From the NCBI GenBank assembly GCA_032718475.1, contig JAUCBJ010006851.1, forward strand, positions 1 to 64,000: DNA of 64,000 nucleotides. The letters run 5' to 3'. The stretch is from Nemertoderma westbladi. Taxonomy: Eukaryota; Xenacoelomorpha; Nemertodermatida; Nemertodermatidae. A program made the translations under genes and the position numbers. A model generated the notes under the pieces. It saw only the letters and a list, made by a program, of their open reading frames with translations. It had not been told where the DNA came from and did not search any database. This document shows, piece by piece, positions 12,209 to 24,736 of this stretch (position 1 is its first letter; each line of letters begins with the position of its first letter).

Positions 12209-13802
12209 TTAGTCTTTCTTGCGCGGACGGCGTTTACGCAGTTTTTTAAAGCTGGCCAGAGTCCTTTTCTCTTTGGGGCGAGCCACTTTACAAGGAGGGC
12301 TATAACTCCTGGGTGAAGGGTGCAATATGATTGCATCAGAGGGTGTAGGATTATGGTCGGTGTATCCGCCAGTCGAAGTGCCGGGTTGATTGACATCAAC
12401 GTCGGGGGAGAGGGGTCTAACGGCCTTTAGAGCGCGTTTTAGGACGGCCGCTCTTACGGGTCCTTTACGAGTGGTCTGAACAAGAGCCGTGGGTGGACCA
12501 TAGGCAGTCAGAAACTTCCTGGGTTTAATGGTTCTTTCCAACTCGCGTTCGCGGGCTCGGTATTCGTAAGGCCGTCGATATACTTCCTATAACTCGGGGT
12601 GTGAGTTAACAAATAAGTCTCCATAGTCCGGATCCTGACGGATAAAATTGATTAAGTTATAGGAATGAAGGTCGCTAGGATTAACACTCCTGAGAAATTT
12701 GCGTACAAATTTGGTTGAAATACATTCTCCGACGCGCTTCAGTAGTTCGTAACTCGATATGCGTGATTTCTGTTCGACAGAAGCGAATAGATAAGGATGG
12801 AACGCATAAACTCCTTCGTAAGCGCGTCCAGGATAATAGCGATGGCGCGAATCACAATGTAAATCAGCGTTCGCTTCCCAAGCTCTGATGTAACGTAGTG
12901 TGATCATTTCATCTACGCTTTCCAAATCGTGATTAAAAGGGCAATCGAAACTGGCGTGTCCCTTTAGTTGACAATGGTGACATTGAGTCATAAATTGAGG
13001 GCAAACCGCAAAAATATGCAAGTTATTGAGTCTGCAATATGCGCAATAAATTTCCATCGCCGGTTGTTCGTGGAAATAGGAACAGCGGACGTTTGTGTCC
13101 TTCAGTTTGTTGGTTGGGTATAGGGCATTCGTCACAATAATACCAAAGACGTACGTCCTGTAGAGGAAACGCGGGTGATCGTTCTCCAGTTTTGCAATAT
13201 TCTTCCATTTGTTCAAAACTATCCGGGATAACAGGTAGTGGACGATCGGCGGTAAGATACATCATAGTGAAATAGAGCCGTTTGAGTTCTACCATAGGGT
13301 CATGATGTATACCTTGAGGATATCGAGTCTCTAGGTTCTGCTGACTGGCGATGTTGAGATAGGTTTCTCTCAAAAATTCCAGGTAGTCGTTGAAGTCGAT
13401 GCGTTTATCCGGTTCTTCAACGTTTTCTCTTTCCAGTCTGTTACAAATAGAATTTTCGTGTTATATTCTCGGTTTATCGTTACGACTCCGCTGGGTATGA
13501 TATTTAAATAGAACCATTTCCCTTTCGGTGTCTACATCGTCCGTATCATGTAAATCGATAGGATGGCCGGTAGTTAAGAAGTCCATATACGTACCATTAC
13601 GATGCGTATAGCGAGCGGTGAATTTTCGATAGTCCAATTCACGCGTAAGTTGCTCTTGGGACATCGGCGGTTCGATATAACGACCATCGTCCTCCGTAAT
13701 GGTTGGATCGGCTTCACCGCGTATCATGCTATCCACAAATGCTTGTAAAGGTAGAGTATATCGCTCCCTGATACCAAGATCATCTTCTATCAACTCCGTC
13801 AT
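12209..13802 (-). pseudogene. Element A third ORF: CCHC zinc-knuckle accessory protein, broken
   Basis: The frame starts at an ATG (13800-13802, G at -3) with a CAG just upstream that could be a splice acceptor. It would code for about 530 residues but is interrupted by an in-frame TAA (13461-13463), a one-base frameshift in the interval 13023-13216, probably near 13085 inside the first knuckle, and an in-frame TAG (12587-12589). Recognisable parts are a partial first knuckle around YYCDEC, a second knuckle CAYCRLNNLHIFAVC, a canonical CX2CX4HX4C third knuckle CHHCQLKGHASFDC, a conserved region of about 110 residues after it, and a basic end (KKLRKRRPRKKD). It aligns along its length with the third ORF of element C at 53963-55701. 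It has no signal peptide or membrane segment, so it is not an envelope. It lies 1.6 kb downstream of integrase. Likely role, by inference, is binding nucleic acid. Confidence 0.75.
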
Positions 13803-15422
13803 CTCTGCTATCTGAGTTTATTAATATCGAAATGAGTTTATGTTTAGGCTAGCGGGCGTCGCTGCCTACCTCTCGTTGCCCCCGGACAGTGGGATTCTCA
13901 GCGCCGATGTACCGTCGTCGCGGTGTTTACGCCAACATGTAGCAACAGCACGACAACGATAACCGGCACAAGTCACTCCACTGTCCGTCCCAAAGGCTTG
14001 GATCCACTTTAGGTTCTTTCTATAGGAGAGTTGGGCTACTTTTACAATTGCGACTAGCTACTGTAAACATACTTTAGCAGTAACATTCACCTATAAACGC
14101 ACAAATTCCAACACAACTGTCACCAATTGTACACATACAGGCCATTTGTCCGTTAGTCAGTGCCTTCCAGAATGTCACGTTATTACTGTGTATCCTTGGA
14201 TACTAACAGTGTGCTATGTATTCTCTGTGCTATGCAATGGGACAAGCTTTCTATTGTTCTTTTAACTTGCTTCTAATTCTATCGTGGGTGTTGCTATGGT
14301 GACATTATGGAAAGCTAGCGGTAGAATTAGGGTAATTCTCATGCATACAGATCTGGGATGCTATTTAATAGTAATTCTTTAATTGTCAATATCCTCTTTA
14401 TACATGATTTTATTAATTTTGTCGGCTATTGACTATATGTCGGAGATTCTTGCACTCTAATACCCTCAAGAGGATGAATCTCCGCTCCCATGATCTATTA
14501 ATTAATGGAATTTTGGGAATGTTATAAATTGCACAAAATGACAATTTATGAAATTCATTTAAGATATGAATTTAAATTTATTCCCGTGAATTTTATTATT
14601 TGATGGTAAAATTGACACAATTTTATTCCAGAGCATGTCTGGGGACCTAGGATCCTTAATTCTATAAAATTGTCTTTTAAGAGTATCGGTAAGCGCTGCG
14701 ATATCTTAATTGACTAGAAATTTTAAAGGATCTGAATTTCACAGATTTTAATAAATATTAAATTAATATTTAAGATAGGCACCGATTTATTCCAGAACTT
14801 GTCTGGGGACGTTAACCACTGATTCTAGAATTTGTCTTTCAAGTATATCGGTGGGTGCCGCGATATCTTAATCGACTAGAATTACAGATGGTCAAAAGGT
14901 TTAACAGATTTATTTGCGTTTTACACTACTGTTATAGGGACATCACGCTACTATATGTATTATTTAATATAAAGTAGAAGAGCAATATCGCACGAAGCAA
15001 TGTCAGTGTGAAGAGGCAAGTCGTTTCCAAGGTCTACCCAGAGCTTGGTTTAGCCGAGACACGAGGATCTGAACTTTGCATTCCTAATACTCTGCCTACC
15101 GATAATACTTAAATATAGTAGGAGCTTTATTGTACTTTAATAAGTACTGACATGTCATCTTACATGTAGTCTCGTATTTATAATATAATACGGACAGTAA
15201 GGAACAAGAAAGAATTATTTCTCGCCGTCATATTAAATATATATTATGTGTAATTACGTAATAAACACTAATATATTGCACTAACCTACTAAATAATCTA
15301 AAATAACATTCTACTAAATAAAATTAAATAAAACGATTATAATAAAATACATAACAACGTTCGCATATAAAATATAATAAAAATAGATAGAATAATATAG
15401 TCATGCACCCACTCCAGACGTA
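13803..15422. other. Spacer of element A between pol and the third ORF
   Basis: No coding signal. It holds a 155-bp repeat shared with the Gypsy leader (13845-13999). It also holds a pair of related 100-bp blocks (about 14620-14718 and 14786-14880) that both read 'tattccagaRcWtgtctggggac' and end 'gcgatatcttaatYgactagaa'. The rest is AT-rich. Confidence 0.6.
13845..13999. repeat. 155-bp dispersed repeat shared by a BEL and a Gypsy element, copy 1
   Basis: Starts TAGGCTAGCGGGCGTCGCTG and ends ACTGTCCGTCCCAAAGGCTT. A second copy in the same orientation lies at 50454-50617 in the 5' leader of the Gypsy element, with about 80 percent similarity by eye and several small indels. The two host elements belong to different superfamilies. 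Confidence 0.85.
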
Positions 15423-17069
15423 TCACGTTGGGGAGTCCCTAGATGTTTGAGGAATTAGGGAGGTGGTCGTGGGAAGAGTGTCTTGTCTTCCATAGTTTCT
15501 GGAGAGTTCTCTGTCTCTTTCCAGTAAACATAAACGACCCACTGGGCGGTTGAGCTGTTGCGTCTCAAAGATTATGCCTGGCTTCTTGAAGTTACGTCGC
15601 ATGACGACGAGTTCTACCGAGCGCACTAAACCATCATCCGAGATGTGAGTCTCGATGATACGACCTGTCTGCCACCGTTTACGTGGAAGGTCTGAATCTA
15701 CAATAAGCACCATATCTCCGGCGCTGACGTTTTCTTGCTGCGCAAACCACTTAGTTCGAAGTTGTAGCGTGGGCAGGTAATGTTTCTCGAAATGGTCAGC
15801 GAAACGACGGGATAGCAACTGCATAAGTTGCCAAGTTCGACGGCAGTATTCGTCTCCGTCGGTAATCTCCGATCGTGGGAGCATGGCTACAGGTTTCTTC
15901 AGTAGAAAGTGCGCGGGTGTTAGCGCTTCCAGGGAATCGGGACTCGATGAGACTGGCATAAGCGGTCTCTCGTTGAGATAGGCAGCTATTTCCTCCATTA
16001 ACGTCCGCAAAAGTTCGTCGGTGAGATACGCGCGGCATGGCACTATAAAGTGAAATGCGGTCTTGACACTTCTAATTAATCTCTCCCAACTTCCTCCCCA
16101 CCAAGGGGCGTCGGCGGTGTTGAAGGTCCAGCTAGACGCTGTTATCCTTACCTGATCGTCCACCTGTCTTTGGTTCCAGTCCTTCACGTAAGCCTGGATT
16201 TCGTTGTTGGCACCAATGAAGTTCGTTCCCTTATCCGATCTCATGGTATTACTAGTCCCGAAGCGAGCGATCTGTCGGCATAAACTTAAGACGAAGCTGT
16301 TGGTAGATAGATCGTTCACCATATCGAGATGGATGGCTCTACAAGTCATGCATACAAAGATGACACACCATCTCTTGACTATAGTCCTAGCACGATATAC
16401 TTCAATAGGGCCAAATAAATCTACACCAGTATTAGTAAAAGGTGGTTCATAGAAGCTTACTCGTTCCCTAGGTAATTCTGCCTCTCGCTGTGTTAAAGGC
16501 CTACTGAATGCTTTCCTACAGGGTATGCAGTTCCTAAGAACTTGGTTCAGAGCTCTACGGGGTTTATAAAAATAATAGCGAGTTCGGATTTCGCTAAGAA
16601 CTCGTTCTCTACCAGCATGATAAAGTTTACTGTGAACATCTACAATCATCTTGATTTGTACTTCAAGATTTCTAATGAGTATGGGGAATTTAGTGTCAAA
16701 GGATAATGGCGCATTGGTGAGTCTTCCTCCAACACGTATTAACCCATCTATCATTGTGCTAGAGAAGCGATCCCTTAAGCTCATCTGCGGATTTCTCAAC
16801 AACAGGAAATACTTATCGGAATCCTCATAGCATTGCAGGAGTCTCAGTATCTGCTTATTGGTTTCTTCATGCTCCTGATAACTGATTTTTTCCTTTAGGA
16901 ACCGGTCGGATGTCTTATATTTGGGTAAATTTTTAATAACATGAACTTGCGCAGATGTCAATGGAACGATATCACTAATGGTCTTCGTCCTGGAGTAGTG
17001 ATGATGAAAACATCGCCTTAAATATGTGACGGCTTTACAGAGCCGATTCCAGGAACTGTAGTGATGCAT
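15423..17069 (-). pseudogene. Element A pol, C-terminal part: integrase
   Basis: 548 codons from the point where the frame opens. Residues about 142-180 hold the H2C2 zinc-binding domain (HSKLYHAGRE ... NCIPCRK). Residues about 213-333 form the catalytic core, with aspartate in GVDLFGP, aspartate in RSDKGTNF and glutamate in GGSWERLIRS, the D,D35E triad. Residues about 430-520 match the DUF5641-like C-terminal domain of BEL/Pao integrases. The frame differs from that of the upstream RNase H part, so a frameshift lies near 17070-17130. Integrase would insert the linear cDNA and make the 5-bp duplication seen at the element ends. Being out of frame with RT, it is probably not made from this copy. 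Confidence 0.9.
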
Positions 17070-17128
17070 TGCTCTCTGCAGCAGGGGTGAGATTCCTTGC
17101 GAGACGTCTGGTATTCCAGATTTCCAAT

Positions 17129-18541
17129 CTATCTATTCCTATCTCTAATTTCCACAACAGACTTATTTGTGGCGAGGGATTGTGGATCCGAAGCATCATT
17201 TCCGGAAGTATGTAATACAGATAGATCGATCGCAGGTTTAAATAACTTCGATTTACTCGCCCGGGTTTTAGGTTTGACTTTCTCCGCTCCCTTGGCTTGT
17301 CTAATCTCCGCCGTAGTAAGGTGAGGAGGCCATTCATCCTCTTCCTTGCTCAGGAAGTCGGGTCCACCCAACCAGTCTGGAGTATCTATCAGTTCCTGTG
17401 GAGTCGCTCCCCTGGAGGCGATATCGGCTGGATTAATCGTACCAGGGCAATGTCTCCATTGATCTATCTTTGTGCGACTAAGAATAATAGCTACCCTGTT
17501 AGTAACAAAAACGCTGAACTGACAGACTTCATTGGTTATATACTCCAACACGAGTAAAGCGTCGGTCCAATAAACAGTTTTCTCCAGTGGATAGTCGATT
17601 TGTTCTGTCATGTTCCGGCCGATGGCTGTAGCGTATAAAGCCGCTTTTAACTCCGCTCGAGGAACCTTTAACTTGTTGTTAATCAATGCCTTAGAGGTAA
17701 CCAAGGCGACTTTGATTCCATCCGGAGTTTCGACTGGCAGATATGCTACTATACCTATTCCCATGTCGCTGGCGTCTCCAAACACGTGGAGTTGATAGGA
17801 ATACGTAGGGAGAACATGACCAAAATATGCACGGGAAATTACAAAGCTCTCGATGGCAGGTAGAGAATCTTCCCATTTCATCCACTTCTTTAACAGTTCT
17901 CCCTTAAGTGGATCGTCCCATGAGTGGTTTTCAAGCCACATTTGTTGTACTAAACTCCGAGCAATCAATATAACTGGGCTAATAAATCCCAATGGGTCGA
18001 AATAAGTGCTCAGGATACTTAAACAAATCCGTTTGGTCCGAACTGGATTATCTCGCTGTTTTAGCTGAAAAAACAGGATATCTCTTTCTGTGTCCCACTT
18101 CAAGCCAAGCGTCTTGGTTTCTGGAAGATCGTCCTTTATTAAGTCTAGGTCTTTCGTTCCTCGGTCTTCTACCGGTATCGCTTCCAGAAACTTACGGGAG
18201 TTGCTAGTGAATTTCGTCAGTCGAAATCCACCTCTTTTCAAACACTCTACCGTTCCTTTCGCGACATCAATGGCTTCTTCTACTGATGGAAGGGACTTTA
18301 AATTGTCGTCCATGTATATATCGCGCTTGATGTTGTCTATCACCTCTTTGGAGAAGGCGTCTCGGTTGTCATTCGCAGTGGTCCGCACCACGGAGCAGGC
18401 GTTGGAAGGGCTTGATATGATCCCGAAGGCCTGGATGGTCATCCAGTACTCTACCGGTTTCTGGTTGAGATCTCCTTCAGGCCACCACAGAAATCTTAGG
18501 ATGTCTCTATCTCTATCCTGCGCTTTAACTTGTAAGAACAT
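17129..18541 (-). pseudogene. Element A pol, middle part: reverse transcriptase and RNase H
   Basis: 470 codons. They open directly after an in-frame TGA (18542-18544) that separates DIE from MFLQV inside the RT palm. RT motifs follow: the GIISSPSNA block and the catalytic YMDD at about residue 75. RNase H follows from about residue 250 (HVFGDASD, PRAELKAAL, YWTDALLVL, NPADIASRG). The frame ends at a TAG near 17130, just before the shift into the integrase frame. Elements B and C have alanine where this copy has the stop, so the stop is a lesion of this copy. Confidence 0.9.
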
Positions 18542-21500
18542 TCATTCTATATCGGAGGCGAACGCGATGGAATATTGTCTTAATCTTAAAAGTATTCCCA
18601 ACAAAGATTGGAGTAAGTTGGGTCCTGGTAACAACTCGGAATTGAGGGATTGGCCCATATATAGAGCGGAGCCATCGAATACGACTCGTACTTCATGGGG
18701 TTTACCGGGTTTGGGAACGTAATGATGTGTTAAGTAATACGTTCTCTCAGTTACTGGTGTTCCTTCCGGTACTCGCTCCGCGTATCCCTTTGTAATGCAT
18801 TTCTTCAACTGAGTTTGGTACATCTCTTTAGCTGAAGCATTAGCCGTAAGGCGTCGATGTAATTGAGTGATTCTTTTCTCTGCCAAGGGTCTGTTATTTA
18901 TAAATCTAGGTTCTCGTTTTCGAAATGGTAGGCCGATTTCATATCTACCTTGATCTTTTAAAAAACGTGTAGTTGTTTCCTGGATTTGCTTGGCTCTTTC
19001 TTCTTCTATCGATAGGGCCTTATCGTATGAATTGGGCTCTACCAATTCTTGAGTAAAGAATTGTACGGCGAGTTCGTCCCGAGTTCTAGCGTTGTAGCGC
19101 TCTATTTCATCATTTAGTTCGTCATTGTAATCAATGGGTCCCGATGGGCGAATCAGTTGACATAGGTTCACCTGGTTTTTCCAAGTTTTGTTTTCTGTAA
19201 GTAGGTCGATCGTGTTCTCTTCATCGAAGAGTTGGTAGATGTCGTCATTATCTGAGGAGTATGGTGTTCCCTCAGTTAGTTCGTCCACCTCACTGCTCTC
19301 CACTTCCCAATCATTTACTTGGTATATTCGTTCTTGTGGTAATCTCTCTTGGAGAGTTCTGCGGGAAGGGCCAGTAAAGTACCAACCTACTCTAGTTCTT
19401 ACCGCATAGGTTTGTAGTGGCTGCGGTTGAGCAGGCCGTTTCTCCAATGTCTCGAGCGCCTCATGCGCGTTTTGGCCGATGAGTATTTGCACTCCAGGAT
19501 AATCTGTCTGGAATCGAGGTATTTTAAGCTGTTGGATGCTCTCGTCCTCGTCCCAGTTATAAGGTTCTACTTGGGTAGTAGCGAAGTTCTTTATAGCTAC
19601 CATTTTTACCGACCTTATACCTTGTGCTCCTAATTTATCCTGGGGGGTGGACAACGCACCTACATAGTAATCTGCCGTTAGGGTAGATTTCCAAACCTGC
19701 ATAATTCCGGACATATTCAACTTAGTTTGGAATTTGGGTGGTCCAGCAAAGATATCTTCGGCTAGTTCTTGATCGATGAATGTTCCTGTGCTGCCGGAGT
19801 CAAGGAGGGCGTTCACTATGTAACTTTTGTTAGGACCGTGAACTCTTACCTGCACTACAGGAAATTCTCTGATTCCTACGTTGGAAGTTGGATCTTTCCA
19901 AGATGGTTGTTTGTCAAAAGTAGTTGGGGGGAACTCATTGTCTGTGTCCTCTTCGTAAGTAAGTGCTCGATATACTGCGGTATTTATTAGGTAACAGGAT
20001 TCGTTGGCGTCGGAGAATTCGTCAGTATAGAATCCTTCCATCTCAGACTCTTGATCAGTGTCATTTACATCACTGAATTGGACATGTAGTTCGGGCTCAC
20101 TTACCTGACTCGGGTTGTTTCGTTCGAATTCACTGTGTAACAAGATGTGATGTTTCGCACCGCACTTTGCACACTTTACGTCGGAGTAACAGGTTCGCCG
20201 TTGGTGTCCTGGTCTGAGGCAATTATAGCATAACCGCTTATCCCACATGACTTCACGTCTGTCTACTAGGGATTTCTTTAGGAATTCAGCACACGCACTC
20301 AAACGGTGGGGCCCGTCGCACAGCGCACAGTTTGGTTTGATGTTACTCACTTTACCTTGGGTAACTTGATGCACTCTCGTTCTTTCTTCGGGCTTTCTTC
20401 CGTGCATTCTGTTAGGAGACTGAGGAGGAGTCTTGGCAACCTGTTCTCTCCTATCATTGGTTCGAGCCTTGTATTTACTTACGTCTTTTGAGGTTTTGTT
20501 AACGTAGTAAAATCTGTCAATGTCTTTTCCGCTGTCCTCTTCTTGAGAAGCTTGGCTTTTGCCGTCGTCAGTGTAACACACTGGTGTTACTCTTCTCCTA
20601 GAAACGGGTTTCTCACTTACCTTATTTTCCGATGTTTTCTCTCTGGACTGCTTGATGAGTTGTAGTTTTACTTCACCATCTAAGAAGGACATGAGATCAG
20701 CCATGGTAGGGCCTCGTCGTTGCTGCTCATTCATATACAACACTTTCTTATCCCAGCGTGTACATACTCCACCCTTTGGTAAAGTAGAGACTACTGCTCC
20801 AATAACCATGGAACTCTGATATTCATGAGACTTACCTAACCAGTCCAATTGTCTACAGATCTCCTGAATCTCATCGGAAAACTCTATAATCCCGCTACTA
20901 AGGAACTTTCGGGGGGCTACTAATTTTGCATACAAATACTTAGCTATGTTATCCTTGTTACCATACCTGATGTTTAATGTATCCCAAACTTGTCTTAATC
21001 CATCTGGATGTCCAATAAACTTTAACGCCATTAACTTGGGAGGTCCTTCCAAGCACTTGATGAGGAATCTAAGTTTCTCTCCGTTAGATAGTACAGAGTT
21101 CTGTATGCTATCTTTGTAATATTCATTAAAAGGTAACCATTTCATCTCATCTCCATTGAATTTGACGATTTCTCCCACTTTGACCGCTTGGCGGGCTTCT
21201 GTTCTAGCCATCTGACGCGTAAAGCTTTCTTGGGCCATCGTGTTATTTAATATCGAATTATCGGTATATAAATTTCTCGGATTATTATCAGGTCTATAGG
21301 GAATATCATTAACAACAGGTTTATAATCACCCTTAATAGGGTTTGCTATAGGAGTTTCTACTTCACTAGCAGTATAGATGCGTGTAGGCTCCACACCTTG
21401 CGCATGTAATACTTCAGACCTAACAGGTTGACACAATGTTACAGGGGGTATTGGTATACCCTTTTGTATATTGACTAATTTGTCGCGTTCCAGCGCGATA

Positions 21501-21724
21501 CTTTGCTGCACTTCTTGCAATTCTACCCTACTTTCCCTTACTGTTCCCTTGAGTTGGTGGACAGTCCCTTCTAAATCTCGGATCTGCTGTGAGGAACATT
21601 CTCGGTGCTCTCTCAGCTGCCCGAGCAAGAGACCCATCTCCCGCCGTCCCTCATCAACCCACTCGACCGCCGAAGCGGGAGTCGCCAACATTGTAGCGGG
21701 CCGACGCGGGACGACGGGAAACAA
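18542..21724 (-). pseudogene. Element A gag (DUF1759-like), protease and start of reverse transcriptase
   Basis: 1,060 codons. Residues about 30-90 are coiled-coil-like. Residues about 180-350 match the DUF1759-type gag core of Pao elements (VKFNGDEMKWLPFNEYY and onward). Cysteine knuckles lie at about 468-525 (CALCDGPHRLSAC, CYNCLRPGHQRRTC, CAKCGAKHHILLH). An aspartic protease of A17/DUF1758 type has its active site at ALLDSGSTGTFID near 638, and GQNAHEALE follows further on. The first RT blocks lie at about 995-1060, ending at the in-frame TGA at 18542. It overlaps the upstream coil-rich ORF by about 71 bp in a different frame, so expression would need a frameshift, unless a mutation broke one original frame. 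Confidence 0.9.
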
Positions 21725-23426
21725 ATCTTTGATTTCTCTGGGTCTCTAGCACAGGAGTGGCTTTGGGAACGACAGGCCTAATTATTTCAGGCCCATCAAC
21801 TATCGTAGGGAGTCTTTTGACCTTAATAATTTGGTCTGTGGGTTCTGTACTACCTAAGTCTGTGCTAGCTAGTTGTCTTCTAACCGCTGGGGGCAAATCA
21901 GGCAATTTGTGACGGTGAGATGTTTTTCTACGCCTGCTTAGACGAGATCTATTTCCTCCGCCTTCAGGATCGGTGGTCTCGCCTTCCTCCGATGATGTGT
22001 ATCCTTGGCGCTTGGGAGTAGATCGACTCCTCATCTGCATTTGACTAGCAGTTAACTGTTTATTTATGCAGTCTTGCGTCTCTTGCAGATATTCCAACTC
22101 CAGTTGGGTAGTCTCCTCAGACGCTCTCCGTTCTGCTTCTGCCACTGCCTTTGCTGCCTTTCTTTCCGCTTCTGCTTCTGCCATTGCCGCAGCTACTGCC
22201 TTTCTTTTCGCTTCTGCTTTTGCCATTGCCGTGGAAACTGCTGCTGCCTTTCGGTCCTCTATCCGTTTTTTCTTTACTTGTTCTTCTTGGACTCTAGCGA
22301 GGCGGAGTTTTTCATCAAATTTAGCTTGGTTTGCAGCTAACATTTCCGCATCGATTGAGTCCAATACAAGCTTGGCTCCTTCACTATTGGGGCGAAGTCC
22401 AGCCAGTCGTCTCCTCAACTCTTCATCACCTAGGAAACGTTGATAGTCTGACAGATAGATGTCTATGGCGTCTCTCGTTCGCAGTCTCTCTGCGGTCACT
22501 TCGCTTTCCACTTGAGAGAAGGTGGCATCGGTTGATTCTTCATAGGTTGGTCGCTCAGCCAGCTGGTATTTCCACTGGGCCGTTTCTTGAACTTTGAGAC
22601 CTATCCGCTGGAACCAAGTCTTGACAGCAACTTGCAGCGACATGTCCTGTCTTCTTTTGGAAGTTTCCTCAAAGGCTGATAGGATTAATCTAATGCGTAG
22701 GGTTCTTTCGCGTACTTGATAAAGCAGCTCTTCCTGCTCTTGAGGTCCTTGGGGTTGTCGAAACAGTTGTTCTTCTAATCGCTCTAAGGAGCTGAAGAAT
22801 CCCTGCACATATCCTGCTGCCGACCTCTTCCAAACAGCTGGATCCATCGTATCTTTAGTCACTCCCATCCTGTGTATGTCTTCCCAGGTAGCTTCAGATA
22901 AGTCTAACGGGGATCCGGGTCCGGGAAAGTTCCATTGTGACTCGACAATAGACATCAATTCTTCCCTGGCGTATCCCGCATAACTATCTTGGGTCGCTCG
23001 CTTACTTCTCGCCCAATCGACTTGGTGTTCCTCCACCGCAATCAATATCGTTATCAGTACTGCGGCAGGAAGGGTGAGAAGGGGATCCGAATAGGCTGTA
23101 GCCGCCATCTTCACTCCGCGTTCGGGGGTCAGCTCTACAGTATCCGAACTACTGGAGCTATCGGGTCGCTGGGAACGAGTTTCTTGACTAGGATGTTGCT
23201 GCTGTTGGACAGCTGCTTCTTGGTTCCGTTTGACCTGGGCCCGAGTGCCGATGATAGACCTACGGTGTTGGATTAGCCTAGGGTCTGATACTACTACTGG
23301 AGGGATGACTTTTCTTTCAGTAGGAGGTGAGCTGAACCCCTTTCTTAATCGCTCCACCCTCCTATCTGTGTCACAGATGGTTGTATCGATTAGGCTGTCT
23401 GACAGGTTTTGCCTAGTGTCAGACAT
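21654..23426 (-). CDS. Element A first ORF: coil-rich gag N-terminal protein
   Basis: 590 codons from an ATG with A at -3. It begins MSDTRQNLSDSL, like the MSDDNRQ start of element B. The first 130 residues are basic, serine-rich and glutamine-rich. The centre is helical, with an alanine, lysine and glutamate-rich coil at about residues 375-455 (KAEAKRKAVAAAMAEAEAER). The last 130 residues are rich in arginine, serine and proline. No catalytic motif. It corresponds to the N-terminal coil region that precedes the DUF1759 core in element B. Likely a structural, capsid-assembly part of Gag. Confidence 0.75.
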   Translation of the reverse strand: MSDTRQNLSDSLIDTTICDTDRRVERLRKGFSSPPTERKVIPPVVVSDPRLIQHRRSIIGTRAQVKRNQEAAVQQQQHPSQETRSQRPDSSSSSDTVELTPERGVKMAATAYSDPLLTLPAAVLITILIAVEEHQVDWARSKRATQDSYAGYAREELMSIVESQWNFPGPGSPLDLSEATWEDIHRMGVTKDTMDPAVWKRSAAGYVQGFFSSLERLEEQLFRQPQGPQEQEELLYQVRERTLRIRLILSAFEETSKRRQDMSLQVAVKTWFQRIGLKVQETAQWKYQLAERPTYEESTDATFSQVESEVTAERLRTRDAIDIYLSDYQRFLGDEELRRRLAGLRPNSEGAKLVLDSIDAEMLAANQAKFDEKLRLARVQEEQVKKKRIEDRKAAAVSTAMAKAEAKRKAVAAAMAEAEAERKAAKAVAEAERRASEETTQLELEYLQETQDCINKQLTASQMQMRSRSTPKRQGYTSSEEGETTDPEGGGNRSRLSRRRKTSHRHKLPDLPPAVRRQLASTDLGSTEPTDQIIKVKRLPTIVDGPEIIRPVVPKATPVLETQRNQRFVSRRPASARYNVGDSRFGGRVG

Positions 23427-23489
23427 GCTTAGCTATACAGTTGAATGCTTACTGCTATAGTTACAGTTAAAGCAAGTCCAGTAATTCAG

Positions 23490-23790
23490 TATGACCGTTG
23501 GCCTAGTACCGGTAATTTATTACAGTATATTAGAATACCGGTATACACTTATAGTATATATAAGTATTGTAGACTAGGTTTGTCGCAGAATACCGGTATA
23601 TAATTTTAGCACAAATATATATAAATATATAATAGGCCTATCGTGAATACCGGTATGCAGCTTACACTTATAGTATATATAAGTATAATTATGGACTAGA
23701 ATTAATTACAGAATACCGGTATAATTTCAGCCTAAATTTATAGAAACAAAGATAATAGGTCTATCGTAAATACCGGTATATCAATTATTT
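23490..23790. repeat. Tandem ACCGGTATA-centred repeats in element A leader
   Basis: Two tandem copies of a unit of about 120 bp. Each contains two 'gaataccggtat' blocks and alternates 'cacttatagtatatataagta' with 'tataaatatataataggYctatcgt' type sequence. Confidence 0.7.
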
Positions 23791-24736
23791 AAATAACTGA
23801 ATTTCTGAAATTTAAAGGTTACTTAGTTACTTTAACTTACTTTATTACCATTATTTAAGCAGTAGTCCAACTGATATTGAGACCTAATTGTTGTATGGCA
23901 GGCCTACTCGCTTATAAACCTTTGAGTTGATTTATAATAGATATATATATGTATATACCCGTATGAGGGGTTTTGTTACAATATTGAAATAGATGTTACT
24001 ATTTCTGGGGGGAGTCACTACACAGAAGCTGTGCGCTCTCAGTGAAGTGCTACTTATTGGACACTAAAACAGATAATTCTACTTCCTAAGTTACTTATCT
24101 ACGAATTACTTACGATACGGGTGAGATTAATTCTCTAACTAAACACAACAAAATATTACGTACGAAATTTTAGGGTAATTTTACAGGAAGTCTACAAACC
24201 AGCCTAACAAAGGGTTAGAATTCTGGTTATTACAACGGACAGGGTATTACGGTATTTGAAAATAATAAGTAGTAGTAAATATGTTGCGCTGTCCAGATAG
24301 TTAAAATACCACCGTCTGACGACCTATAGCCGTATCGCTATAGGTACTAAATTATGTATCACGGAGTGTTCCTACCTGGAAGTTAATTACCGCGGACTAC
24401 CAGATCCAACGTGCCTATTAACCACTTTACAACACAATACACTGCCTACACACTAATTACTTTCGGAAAGCACTGTACACCAAACCCTAAATTAGGTACA
24501 AGTACTTATTAAAACAGATAACTAGCAGTTAAATATACTTGAACAGTTAAAAGAACCACGGCATCTGCTGGAGTGACCGGAGCACAAAGTCACCAGTGTT
24601 TACCTACGCCAAGCAGCCCGTGTAGTACCGGGGTTAATTTAACTATAACGGTATGTGTAACAAGCACAATTACTGTAGGAATAAACTTGGGGACATGAAT
24701 GTTGCGAATAATAGCATAAACTCTGAATAATAAATA

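Noticed and set aside
12127-12399. 90-codon minus-strand frame beside the 3' LTR of element A
   Set aside because: It is a shadow in another frame of the third ORF's basic C-terminal part.
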